Assembly (NCBI RefSeq): GCF_024298845.1
Contig: NZ_CP101156.1
Coordinates: 2,108,001 to 2,172,000 of the forward strand
Reading direction: 5' to 3'
DNA from: Natronosalvus amylolyticus
GTDB taxonomy: Archaea > Halobacteriota > Halobacteria > Halobacteriales > Natrialbaceae
DNA length: 64,000 bases
The translations under genes were made by a program, and so were the position numbers. Under the pieces are notes generated by a model. It was not told the origin of the DNA. It worked only from the letters and a program-made list of their open reading frames with translations, and ran no database searches. Shown in pieces: positions 46,634 to 54,883 of this stretch. The first letter of the stretch is position 1. Every line of letters starts with the position of its first letter.

Positions 46634-46642
46634 CTATATAAA
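46634..46642 (-). promoter_or_regulatory. TATA box of the thermosome gene
   Basis: TTTATATAG (minus strand) lies 20-28 bp before the ATG at 46614 and is preceded by AAAACG, a plausible BRE-like purine stretch. Haloarchaeal cct promoters of this form are known to be heat induced; induction here is inferred. Confidence 0.6.
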
Positions 46643-46790
46643 CGTTTTGCTCTTGCGTGTGTGAACGGAAAACACACCGCTCGAGGGTGGCGATTCGCCA
46701 ATCACTCACTCGAGAGTATATATGCGAAAGTGGTGAGGAAACGATACTCGCTCGAAAGCGAGTTCCGCGAAGAGCGGACGATGGAGGGTA

Positions 46791-47588
46791 TCAGTCCCCG
46801 CTGGACTCGACCCACTCGGGCGCTTCGAGATCGATCGGTTCACCGACGCCCTCTACTGTCGACGTGACGGTAACCGTGACTTGCTCGCCGTCGTGGGTCG
46901 TCGTTCCTTCGAGGTGAAACGCCTGAATGTAGCCTTCCTCGGCGATAAGAACCCAGAACGTCGCCTCCTGATAGGAGAGCAAGGTCCCCGAGCCTGTTAA
47001 CAGATACTGCGTCGACCCATCAGTCGTAACAGTCTGCACGTCGTCGACCGCCGGGAACAGTGTGTTCGGGTTGACGGGGAGTTGCGTTCCCGTTTCAGTG
47101 AGTAGCCGATCAGTGTGAACGGTCGATTCGTTGGAGATGGTTTCCCGAACGGCTGTCCGCTCATCGGTTCGCCACTGTTCTCGCGTCCGCTGGTCCATTC
47201 GAGTCGTTTCGTTCCCGTTCGACTCGTTGTGATGAACGGGCGTTTCGATTCGCTGGACGATCCGCTCGGTGCCATCACTGGCCACCGTCACTCGCACGGT
47301 CTCGTTGTAAAGCACGCTCCCGTTCGAATCGACGTAGGTCGTCTCTCGAGTCAGTTCGTAGGCCGATCCGCCGACGTATTCGACGTGGGCGAACCACAGC
47401 GCCGTCCAGTCGGTTACCCCTTCTGTGGTCAATCCAGGCACGTCCGTTTCGACCGACTGCTCAGGCTCGATGGGTGTCTCGACGCCGTAGTTCTCCCGCT
47501 CGACACCGTCGCCAAATGCGCCACTACAGCCCGCGAGCACGACGAGGAGAACGACAGCACAGAAACGGACCCCGGTCGACCCCTCCAT
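46791..47588 (-). CDS. Exported lipoprotein, unknown function
   Basis: A 265-aa protein with signal FCAVVLLVVLAGC ending in a lipobox cysteine. The body is beta-rich with many Thr/Glu and several N-glycosylation sequons (NGSV, NETV, NESNGNETT, NESTV). It resembles the haloarchaeal outer-surface lipoproteins that carry a LolA/LppX-like fold, but no motif proves this. It follows the thermosome promoter region and runs on the same strand. Start ATG 47588. Confidence 0.78.
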   Translation of the reverse strand: MEGSTGVRFCAVVLLVVLAGCSGAFGDGVERENYGVETPIEPEQSVETDVPGLTTEGVTDWTALWFAHVEYVGGSAYELTRETTYVDSNGSVLYNETVRVTVASDGTERIVQRIETPVHHNESNGNETTRMDQRTREQWRTDERTAVRETISNESTVHTDRLLTETGTQLPVNPNTLFPAVDDVQTVTTDGSTQYLLTGSGTLLSYQEATFWVLIAEEGYIQAFHLEGTTTHDGEQVTVTVTSTVEGVGEPIDLEAPEWVESSGD

Positions 47589-47643
47589 CCTGTCGATGTA
47601 ATGGCTTCAATGAGATAAAACCTCTCGCCGGAGAGCAGCTATA

Positions 47644-47719
47644 GTAGCCAGTGAAAGTCAGTACACATCCTATCGAATGATGGCGTCGCGGTAGGTATGT
47701 AAATCAGTTCACTGGCTAC
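47644..47719. repeat. 76-bp imperfect palindrome (MITE-like hairpin)
   Basis: GTAGCCAGTGAA (47644-47655) is exactly inverted at 47708-47719, and the interior continues as an imperfect inverted repeat (ACATCCTATCG against CGGTAGGTATGT). The flanks extend the similarity (TATA-G and C-GATA). It sits between divergent/tail regions without ORFs. Such elements occur in many copies in some haloarchaeal genomes as I recall, which would make it a miniature mobile element. Confidence 0.6.
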
Positions 47720-47794
47720 GATAACCAAACCACAATGAGATTACTCGAGGCAACCCGATACCCCTCGAGTGTCACGACATTCCAAGAAGAACGA

Positions 47795-48364
47795 TCAGGC
47801 GTCTTCGCCGGCCGTTCCCCCAGGGTACCGGTGATACTGCATTCCCTGGTGTTTCATCTCGTTGTGTCGTTCCTCGAGGAACGAGTAAACCGCCCCGTGT
47901 GGTGCACCCTCGAGCAGCATTTCGGTAGCCGTTCGGGCCGCATCGACTTCTGGTGGTGTGCCGATGATACCGAGCGTCGACCCGTAGATGACGACCGACG
48001 CGCCGGACAGTTCCTCCATGAGTTCTCGAGTGCGTCCGTTCTCGCCGATGAGTCGACCCTTCTGTCGCTGGAGGTCGTTTTTGTTCCGAGAAGCGGCGCC
48101 GATGTCGACCAGATCGAACAGCATCATATCGTCGGCGAGCAGTCGAAGTGCGTCCTCGGGGGCGAATCCGCGACCGATCGCACGGACGATTTCTGGGCCT
48201 TTGAGGCCACGAACCGGGTCGCCGACGGTTTCGATCGCGACCGAGCCGTTCTCGGAATCGATGTCGAGTCGCACCTCGGCTTCAGATTCGATCCGACGCA
48301 TGGTCTCACCACCTTCGCCGATAAGAACGCCAATTCGATCCTGCGGAATCTTCACGTGTTGCAT
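47795..48364 (-). CDS. KH-domain RNA-binding protein (Krr1/PNO1-like)
   Basis: A 189-aa protein with two KH modules: IPQDRIGVLIGEGGETMRRIE at the N-terminus and QRQKGRLIGENGRTRELMEEL in the second half, both with the GxxG loop (GEGG, GENG). It matches archaeal homologues of Pno1/Dim2, which act in small-subunit ribosome assembly. The start MQHVKIPQD at 48364 is preferred over 48454 because the first KH begins there. C-terminal residues are polar and flexible. Confidence 0.93.
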   Translation of the reverse strand: MQHVKIPQDRIGVLIGEGGETMRRIESEAEVRLDIDSENGSVAIETVGDPVRGLKGPEIVRAIGRGFAPEDALRLLADDMMLFDLVDIGAASRNKNDLQRQKGRLIGENGRTRELMEELSGASVVIYGSTLGIIGTPPEVDAARTATEMLLEGAPHGAVYSFLEERHNEMKHQGMQYHRYPGGTAGEDA

Positions 48365-48476
48365 ACCCTGGCCTAGCGCTTCCGGGAGGTTAAGGCCTTT
48401 GTCCGAGCGCTCGAGCGCCAGCGGAGACGACGAGAACGCCACACGTTTTGCCACGCCAGTTGAACGGTCACGCGAG

Positions 48477-49166
48477 ATGGCCGGTCAGGACGGGGCGAAT
48501 AGATCGCAAACAGCCACGTTCGAGTGGCGAGTCCTGCTCGAGCGACTGTGTTTTCTGTACCCGCCGGTGATCGGCGTGGGCGCAATCGGCGTGGTCGGCG
48601 AACTCGGTCCGGGAGTGCCGGGTCTACAGGAGGCGCTCTTTCTCGTGGCCTCCTTTGGCTACACACTGTTGACCCTCGGGCTCGCTGTCGCGTTGTACGC
48701 CGATATTCGAACCCAGCGTAAGGGCGGTACGTGGGAGCCGAATCCCGGCGTATACCTCGCTCTCGCGGTGCTTCTGGCACCTCTGGCCGGAGTCGTCTAC
48801 CTCTCGAGACGACACCGAGTTCACGGGACTCCAGCCGGCTGGCCACACTGGTGGCTCGTCGTCGCCGTGTCGCTCGGAACCACACTCTTTGGTCTCTTTG
48901 CCGTGATTATCGCCGTCGTGTACCAACTCCCGACCCTCCTCATCACGGCCGCAGGGTTGGCTGGCGCAGTCGCGTTGGGTGCGTTCCCAATCGCGCTCTA
49001 TCAAGACGCAGCCTACGTCACAGGGAAGGGGCGACGATGGCGACCGAACCCGGGAATCTACCTCGGTCTGGCCTTCGCGAGTCTCTTCGTCCCCGTTTTT
49101 CAGCCGCTGCTCGCTAGCTACTATCTCCTCGAGCGGTGGCGAACGGTCGGTCTCGACCTCGAGTGA
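48477..49166 (+). CDS. Membrane protein with internally duplicated segment
   Basis: A 229-aa protein with about six hydrophobic segments. Two similar stretches, GGTWEPNPGVYLALAVLLAP and GRRWRPNPGIYLGLAFASLF, lie about 85 residues apart, each opening a hydrophobic pair, so the protein arose by duplication of a unit with a W-x-PNPG-Y-L motif. It starts at ATG 48477, 112 bp from the KH gene and divergent from it. I recall similar haloarchaeal proteins of unknown function. Confidence 0.72.
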   Translation: MAGQDGANRSQTATFEWRVLLERLCFLYPPVIGVGAIGVVGELGPGVPGLQEALFLVASFGYTLLTLGLAVALYADIRTQRKGGTWEPNPGVYLALAVLLAPLAGVVYLSRRHRVHGTPAGWPHWWLVVAVSLGTTLFGLFAVIIAVVYQLPTLLITAAGLAGAVALGAFPIALYQDAAYVTGKGRRWRPNPGIYLGLAFASLFVPVFQPLLASYYLLERWRTVGLDLE

Positions 49167-49341
49167 TCGAAGCCGTACACACCTCCGGGTCGGATGACTC
49201 GTGCGTCGCCCGTCTACAGAGAGGTTTACAGCAGTGCAAGGAGAATGCCCCGAGGCGATTCACGGAGACTGCTCTCGCGTTGGAATCTCTCCCAGTAGTG
49301 CCACCAGAAAACTTATTCACACCAAACAATGTGTCGATAGT

Positions 49342-49896
49342 ATGAAACGTCGAGCAGTCCTCCTGGCTAGCGGTCTCGCTCTCCAGACAGTCGCTGCGGG
49401 GTGCCTCGAGGGAGACCCTGATACGGAGGAAACCGATGACGGAGCCAAAACGGACGATGGGACTGATGACGCAATGAGTACCACCGAAGGCGGTACCGAG
49501 TATCTCGACGTTGTGTTATACTGGGTCGATCCGGACGACGGAGACGACACCGACTGTCTCTCGATGGACGACGAGCGATTCGACGACGTCACCCTCTTTC
49601 GAGAGGCGTTCGCCTATCTCGAGGACAACCCGCCCGAAACCTGGTACGACGGTGCCGAACCCGGTGCGGAAGCGATAGCAGCGACCACCGGGCCGGAAAC
49701 AGACGAGGGGGAGCAGGCAGCAACCGCCTATCGGTCGGTTTTCGAGGACGACACCGGCGTCACGGACGGCGTCCCCGAGGCTTACGTTCGTGGGGCGAGA
49801 GCGGCGAGTGACGCAACACGTAGCCACACAGTCCCCTGTCTCGAGCACGACGGCAACGTGATCGCGTTGCTACTCAGAGTTGAACAGGAAAACTAA
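49342..49896 (+). CDS. Exported lipoprotein, unknown
   Basis: A 184-aa protein beginning MKRRAVLLASGLALQTVAAGC, a Tat/lipobox signal, then an Asp/Glu/Thr linker of about 30 residues. The folded part (YLDVVLYWVDPDDGDDTDCLS..., VPCLEHDGNVIALLLRVEQEN) contains two cysteines that could pair. No family is recognised. It is convergent with the HTTM gene, 11 bp apart. Confidence 0.75.
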   Translation: MKRRAVLLASGLALQTVAAGCLEGDPDTEETDDGAKTDDGTDDAMSTTEGGTEYLDVVLYWVDPDDGDDTDCLSMDDERFDDVTLFREAFAYLEDNPPETWYDGAEPGAEAIAATTGPETDEGEQAATAYRSVFEDDTGVTDGVPEAYVRGARAASDATRSHTVPCLEHDGNVIALLLRVEQEN

Positions 49897-49907
49897 TCGG
49901 CACTCGG

Positions 49908-51503
49908 TCAGGGCCGCATTCCCTCGGGAAGTGGGACCCGTTCCGGTTCGCCCCCGTCACAGCTGTGTGAGTGCAGGAACCTCGAGTTTCGTTCACGGTT
50001 CTCGAAGTCGTCCATCGTCTCCATGGTCACGTCCTCGGTGACCACGTACATATCGATGTTCGTGATCGTGATTCCGTGTTCGTCCTCGTAGGTCTGACAG
50101 AGATGATGGGCGAGCAACGTCGGCGTATTACTGCTCGAACTCGCCCGCCGGACGCTGTTCATGTAGAACCGTTCCCGATAGGTCCCATACTGCGTTTGCA
50201 GTGGCTCGTCGGGCCGGTCGAACGTCAATGGCCGGTCGTTATAGACATCGAGCAGTTCACCTTCTTCGGTCTGAGCGACGAACACGTAGTACCGATCCGT
50301 GGTCCGTGGGTTCGGCGCGAACACCGTCCAGTCCGGCTGGTCGATCATGTAATCGTTCGCCGTCTGCTCGATCTGTTGTTTGTGCGGCGAATCGCTATCG
50401 ACCAGGGCGCCCGCCGGGAGATACGGGCCGACCGAAAAGAGAAGCACGGTGAGCACGATAACCGCAATCGAGAGCGAGTAGAGCTGTTTGCGCATCTGGA
50501 CGTAGCTCTCGTCGGTGATCCGCACGTCGGGGACCGACCGCGCGACCGCCTCGAGTCTGTCCGCTCGTCGTGAAACCCCTTCCAAGTCCAGGCCGAGATA
50601 CTCTGCAACGGCCTTCGAATCCTCCCAGAACTCCGCCTGCAAAAACAACAGCAAGCCCGCCAGCGCGACGTAGGCGAACGCGCCGATACGGACGGTGATA
50701 GCGAACGAGAGGTGGCCAATAGCGAAGATGCTGATGAGTGCCATCCGCTTTCGCCCGACGAGAATAATCAGTAACGGCGAGATGACGAGGATGGCGAACC
50801 AGACGAGACCACCGATCCCGAGCAGCGTCGGGAACTGTCGAACGACGGGAGCCAGGAAAAACGTCATATCGTCGAGGCCGAGGACCAGCGGGGCCGCCTC
50901 GCCGGTGCCCCAGACGTCGGACTGGAGTTTGTGATAGCCATTGAAGAAGTACATATAGACCATCTGAAACAGGATAGCCCCCGAAGCAATGCTCGCGATA
51001 GCTGCCCGCGGCCGGCGTTCGCGATGAACGGCATCTATCGACCAACGCTCACCGAGTGGCAAGAAGATCGCCCAGAACAGGAGCAGTCGAAACAGAACGT
51101 CGGCGTAACTGGTGATGAAGGGATTGTGATAATCGAGTGAGATCACGAACAGGAACGAAAGGATCATCGCGATACGGGTCCGGTAGCCGACGATCAACTG
51201 GATCGCGATCAGTACCTGCACTACCATAAGGCCCGCAATAACGGTCGGGTCCGTTGAAATGTGGTAGAACGAGAACGCGGTATCCGAGGTAACGGCCATC
51301 GCGTGCGAGCGAGGAACGACGCCCTCGTCGGTGTAAAAATACCAGAAGTTTCGCGAGCGAGCGAGCACGTCGGCGACGATCAGTACGCCGACGAAGACAC
51401 GAAACACTGCCAGGGTCCGGGTATCGATCCCTATCGAGCGCTCGAGGTTGCCCCGTGCTCGAGCCCCGAGTGCCGAGAGCGTCGAGCGAACGTCACGCTG
51501 CAT
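49908..51503 (-). CDS. HTTM domain membrane protein (vitamin K-dependent carboxylase-like)
   Basis: A 531-aa polytopic protein of the HTTM superfamily, which includes vitamin K gamma-glutamyl carboxylase. The N-terminal membrane domain has about eight to ten segments with the family pattern IDTRTLAVFRVFVGVLIVADVL, WYFYTDEGVVPR, DYHNPFITSYADVLFRLLLFW and GYHKLQSD. A late hydrophobic helix near residue 350 precedes a soluble C-terminal domain of about 150 residues (DWTVFAPNPRTTDRYYVFVAQT). Prokaryotic members have no defined reaction. ATG 51503. Confidence 0.88.
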   Translation of the reverse strand: MQRDVRSTLSALGARARGNLERSIGIDTRTLAVFRVFVGVLIVADVLARSRNFWYFYTDEGVVPRSHAMAVTSDTAFSFYHISTDPTVIAGLMVVQVLIAIQLIVGYRTRIAMILSFLFVISLDYHNPFITSYADVLFRLLLFWAIFLPLGERWSIDAVHRERRPRAAIASIASGAILFQMVYMYFFNGYHKLQSDVWGTGEAAPLVLGLDDMTFFLAPVVRQFPTLLGIGGLVWFAILVISPLLIILVGRKRMALISIFAIGHLSFAITVRIGAFAYVALAGLLLFLQAEFWEDSKAVAEYLGLDLEGVSRRADRLEAVARSVPDVRITDESYVQMRKQLYSLSIAVIVLTVLLFSVGPYLPAGALVDSDSPHKQQIEQTANDYMIDQPDWTVFAPNPRTTDRYYVFVAQTEEGELLDVYNDRPLTFDRPDEPLQTQYGTYRERFYMNSVRRASSSSNTPTLLAHHLCQTYEDEHGITITNIDMYVVTEDVTMETMDDFENRERNSRFLHSHSCDGGEPERVPLPEGMRP

Positions 51504-51606
51504 CTGCTTGCAGAGTGTAAACCGGCTGGTATATCTCTTGTGGTCCTAGCCAGCACGGACTCGAGAGAGAACCCACCCCCTGCGTCGACACTCGAGGGGA
51601 AACTGA

Positions 51607-51972
<366 letters not shown>

Positions 51973-51981
51973 AAAAGACCC

Positions 51982-52146
51982 TTATTCCGCACGGTCGACG
52001 TTGACCTGCTCTTTGAGCGTCTCGAGGCCATCCGCCTCGGCGAGTTCCTGCAACCGCTCGCGGAAGTGCTCCTCACAGAGCCCGACCCTGAGACCGTCAG
52101 ATTCGGCGGCAAACGCCGCCTCCTGGTCGCAGTAGTGACAGTTCAT
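51982..52146 (-). CDS. Small zinc-finger-like protein
   Basis: A 54-aa protein starting MNCHYCDQEAAFAAESDGLRVGLCEEHF. The CHYC pair and the later C..H form a plausible zinc site, followed by a helical tail (LQELAEADGLETLKEQVNV). ATG 52146 is used because the motif begins there. I recall a haloarchaeal family of this size (DUF6757 by memory, unverified). Convergent with the ferredoxin. Confidence 0.7.
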   Translation of the reverse strand: MNCHYCDQEAAFAAESDGLRVGLCEEHFRERLQELAEADGLETLKEQVNVDRAE

Positions 52147-52244
52147 GTTCGTCCCTACGTAGTCAGTTGCATTGAACCCTGCGTTCTCGACACTCGAGGT
52201 ACCCAAAATCGAAACTCGTTGTCCGTTCACTCGAGGTTTCCCGA

Positions 52245-53024
52245 TTACGGCGATGGCAACTCGAGTGCGTCATAGGCGTTTCGAGAGAGACCAGCGAGAC
52301 CGAGACGGTCGTCGTGGGCGTCGCTGCCGCCGGTGACCAGCAGGTCGTGACGCTCGATGGCGCGGTCGACGGGCGTCAGGTCGACGGGGCCGCCGTAGGC
52401 GTACTCGCGTTCGACAGCGTCCAGTTTTTCCGTCAACTCGAGGGCGTGTTCCGGATCGGGATACCGGAGCGGGTGGGCGAGCGAGACGACCGAACAGGCC
52501 TCCGAGAGGATTTCGCGACCTGCGTCGAACGGACACACGTCTCTGGGGACGAAACACGGGCCGTCGTTGCCGATGAGGTGATCGAACGCTCCCTCGTAGT
52601 CGTACTCGGTGTCGGGATGGGCATCGATGGCGCGCGCGACGTGTGGTCGCCCGAATCCGGTTTCGACGTCGAGATTCAGGTCGATCTCGAGGCGGGATTC
52701 GACGTTTTCGACGATGGCTCGCCCGCGCTCGATTCGGTTTCGCTGAATGCGTTCGACTTCCGCCGTGAGTGCGTCCGTCGCCTGGACGCCGTAGCCGAGC
52801 AGGTCGATTCGCTGACCGGTCTCGGTTTCCACCCGAAGTTCGATACCGTGGACGATGGTCACTCCCTCGCGTTCGATCAATGGACCATCGAAGGGCTGGA
52901 TTCGGTCGTGGTCGGTGATCGCGACGACCGAAACGTCGGCACGGCGGGCCACGGCGGGCACGTCCGAAAGCGCGAGCGAGCCATCCGAGCGCGTCGTGTG
53001 GACGTGCAAATCTGCGTACGGCAT
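52245..53024 (-). CDS. PHP-domain phosphoesterase
   Basis: A 259-aa protein with the PHP metal site: ADLHVHTTRSDGSL (HxH...D), TDHDRI, HGIELRVETE, and late GSDAHDDRLG. PHP proteins of this length are nucleotide or oligonucleotide phosphoesterases (for example 3',5'-nucleoside bisphosphate phosphatases). ATG 53024 starts directly at the motif strand, so the start is firm. Confidence 0.9.
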   Translation of the reverse strand: MPYADLHVHTTRSDGSLALSDVPAVARRADVSVVAITDHDRIQPFDGPLIEREGVTIVHGIELRVETETGQRIDLLGYGVQATDALTAEVERIQRNRIERGRAIVENVESRLEIDLNLDVETGFGRPHVARAIDAHPDTEYDYEGAFDHLIGNDGPCFVPRDVCPFDAGREILSEACSVVSLAHPLRYPDPEHALELTEKLDAVEREYAYGGPVDLTPVDRAIERHDLLVTGGSDAHDDRLGLAGLSRNAYDALELPSP

Positions 53025-53141
53025 ACTCGAGGGTGTTTGTGGGCTCCTAAAGCGATTGTGACCGAGAACGAGGAGTGTTGTACAATGGCATATAAGGACT
53101 CGAAGGTATTGGGACGCCTCGTAGGTTGTTTATGGACAATG

Positions 53142-53150
53142 TTTATAATT
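53142..53150 (+). promoter_or_regulatory. TATA box of the 53175 gene
   Basis: TTTATAATT lies 25-33 bp before ATG 53175 in a locally AT-rich stretch. It favours that start over an in-frame ATG at 53085, which would add a hydrophobic leader. Confidence 0.5.
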
Positions 53151-53174
53151 ATCGTTCAGGTTGGTTTGGGTGTG

Positions 53175-53462
53175 ATGTTGCGTAACCGAACCGGCGAGCG
53201 GATCGATGCCCACCAGTACCCTGCGACGACGGCGGAACTGATCGAGGCCTACGGCGAAGAGCGTCTCGAACTGCCAAACGGCTCCGAACGTATCGCAGAC
53301 GTACTCGGCCGTCTCGAGAGCGAGACGTTCGAATCCGCGGACGACGCCCGAATGGCCGTCTACTCTGCGGTGAGTAACAAGGCGGTCGGCCGCGTCGGCT
53401 ACTCCGATCGCGATCCGACACCGCTCGGGAGCCCGTATGCACCCGAGCCGATGTCGTTCTAA
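53175..53462 (+). CDS. Small haloarchaeal protein (DUF5789-like)
   Basis: A 95-aa protein: RTGERIDAHQYPATTAELIEAYGEERLELPNGSERIADVLGRLES... SADDARMAVYSAVSNKAVGRVGYSDRDP. I recall this as a widespread haloarchaeal family of unknown function, DUF5789 (memory only). The pattern YPATT-xEL--YG----LPNG-E is clear. The ORF is open upstream through an ATG at 53085, adding a hydrophobic leader, but the promoter points to 53175. Its stop is 1 bp from the mobile element at 53464. Confidence 0.8.
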   Translation: MLRNRTGERIDAHQYPATTAELIEAYGEERLELPNGSERIADVLGRLESETFESADDARMAVYSAVSNKAVGRVGYSDRDPTPLGSPYAPEPMSF

Positions 53463-53463
53463 A

Positions 53464-53567
53464 TTGACATCCTCCCGCGCCTGAAGACGCGGGAATCCCG
53501 ACCGTGGTTGGGATATTACAGAAAGTCAAGGAGAAAGTCCACGACTTGAGTCGTGGGTGGATGTCAA
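53464..53567. mobile_element. 104-bp IS200/IS605-derived mini-element (PATE-like)
   Basis: The ends are perfect 9-bp inverted repeats TTGACATCC / GGATGTCAA. Inside lie three stem-loops: CCCGCG-CCTGAAGA-CGCGGG next to the left end, ATCCC...GGGAT in the middle, and CCACGACT-TG-AGTCGTGG next to the right end. The left and right segments match, from memory, the terminal hairpins of haloarchaeal IS200/IS605 (IS1341-type) elements. No transposase remains. It lies between two convergent genes and supplies the stop codon of the cupredoxin gene. Confidence 0.8.
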
Positions 53568-54463
53568 AGTTCGATCGCTTTGTTCGCGTCGTCGATCTCG
53601 TCCCAGGACACCTGTCCCTCCTCGAGGATTCGGTCCGGCTCGAGAGCAGGGTCGTTCAGCACGGTCACCGCCGCACCGACCGGTGGCCGGGGTTCCGGTG
53701 GGCCATTTTCGGCCTCCCCTGATTCGTCTTCGTCAGCCCCGTTTTCATCGTTTCCATTCTCGTGGTTGCCGTCCCCGTTATTCCCGTTCTCATCGTTGCC
53801 GCCCCCGTTATTCCCGTTCTCGTCGTTGCTGTTCCCGTGTCCGTTCGCCATTTCGGGAATCGGCTCGGCACCCGGCCCGCTCGCCTCTCCGACGACGAGT
53901 CTGGCAACGTGTCCAAACAGTTCGTGGGGGCCACAGTGTACGTCGTACACGCCCGGTTCCTCGAACGTGTACAGCCAGGACGCGCCGACCGGCAGGACCG
54001 GCGAGGAAAACGGCGGGACACCGTCGGGAACCCGTTGTTGGATGCCGAGTGCCGGGTGAAACGCCGTCACGCTGTGGTGTGGCGTGACGAGTTGAAACTG
54101 CACTGTCTCCCCGGGCTCGAGGGCGAGTCCCGTCGGTTCGAAGTAAAACTCCGGAATCTCGCGGTCGTCACGAGGTGCGATGTATGCGTCGACCGTATGA
54201 TCGGGTTCGACCGGGAATTCGACGTCTCCGGTCAACGCCGAAAATCCGAATACTGGATGGACGTCGTCACCCGACCGATCGACCCACGAGTCGTTTTCCG
54301 ATTCGTCGGTGCCGTCTGTTTCGTCACGCTCCTCGTCGTCACCCGCCAGTACCGAGCCGGTGCCGAGCGTGGCAAGCACCGCGCCTGCGCCTATAGCCTG
54401 TACGACCGACCGTCGATCGAATCGAACTGTCCCGCTGGTTGCGCCGCTCTCGTTGGTGTGCAT
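53564..54463 (-). CDS. Cupredoxin (halocyanin-like) with Asn/Gly linker and C-terminal extension
   Basis: A 299-aa exported protein: Tat signal (FDRRSVVQAIGAGAVLATLGTG), acidic linker, then a cupredoxin domain at about 85-195. Type 1 copper ligands are His129/130, Cys177 and His180 in C-G-P-H; the axial position (Cys+8), normally Met, is His185. Residues about 208-250 are Asn/Gly/Asp/Glu repeats, followed by an extension ending IEL. Its TGA stop lies within the inverted repeat of the mini-element at 53464-53567, so the original C-terminus may have differed. ATG 54463 puts the signal at the N-terminus. Confidence 0.85.
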   Translation of the reverse strand: MHTNESGATSGTVRFDRRSVVQAIGAGAVLATLGTGSVLAGDDEERDETDGTDESENDSWVDRSGDDVHPVFGFSALTGDVEFPVEPDHTVDAYIAPRDDREIPEFYFEPTGLALEPGETVQFQLVTPHHSVTAFHPALGIQQRVPDGVPPFSSPVLPVGASWLYTFEEPGVYDVHCGPHELFGHVARLVVGEASGPGAEPIPEMANGHGNSNDENGNNGGGNDENGNNGDGNHENGNDENGADEDESGEAENGPPEPRPPVGAAVTVLNDPALEPDRILEEGQVSWDEIDDANKAIEL

Positions 54464-54883
54464 GTCTCCGCCAGTCCCGGCGACGGAACAGAGCATAAAG
54501 CTATCATACAACAAACATCTGGACAGTCACGACTGTCATCGCAGTTGTCACCAGCGGACACCCAAATCCTCGCGCCGTCCCCCATAGACACCGCTCGAGT
54601 CTCCACCGACTCCGTCAGGCATCGAGAAAACGACCGAACCCGCCGACTGTTCCGGGTTCGCCCTCCATGCAAAGTGGGTGAACCATGTGCGCGGGAACAC
54701 GCTCGTGAAAACGAACTAGTGGTTCGTCAAGCCTGAACGTGTGGCCCGAACCGATAGCGGTTGTCAGGTTCGGCCCACACGTCGACGCTTGACGGAGTAC
54801 TAGTGGCTTCCCAAACCGGCACCTGTGGGTGAAGTCATGCGGTGCAGTTCGGTTTCACCAACAGGTGCCGGTTTGGGAGGGTA
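54464..54883. other. 420-bp intergenic region with two long hairpins
   Basis: No credible gene is present. Up to about 54710 the sequence looks like ordinary promoter/leader DNA for the divergent cupredoxin gene. The rest is filled by the two hairpins described at 54715-54879. Confidence 0.6.
54715..54879. repeat. Two adjacent long hairpins, each preceded by ACTAGTGG
   Basis: Hairpin 1: ACTAGTGG (54715-54722), outer arms CGTCAAGC / GCTTGACG (54725-54732, 54787-54794), inner 16-bp arms at 54737-54752 and 54767-54782 with one mismatch. Hairpin 2: ACTAGTGG (54799-54806), a perfect 18-bp stem TCCCAAACCGGCACCTGT at 54809-54826 with 54861-54878, extended inward by GGTGAA / TTCACC. It ends 5 bp before the stop of the next gene (minus strand). 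Repeated hairpin ends, a mini-mobile element, or strong terminators are candidates. Confidence 0.7.

Noticed and set aside
45208-46641. 477-codon plus-strand ORF opposite the thermosome gene
   Set aside because: Antisense shadow; the thermosome motifs on the minus strand are unmistakable.
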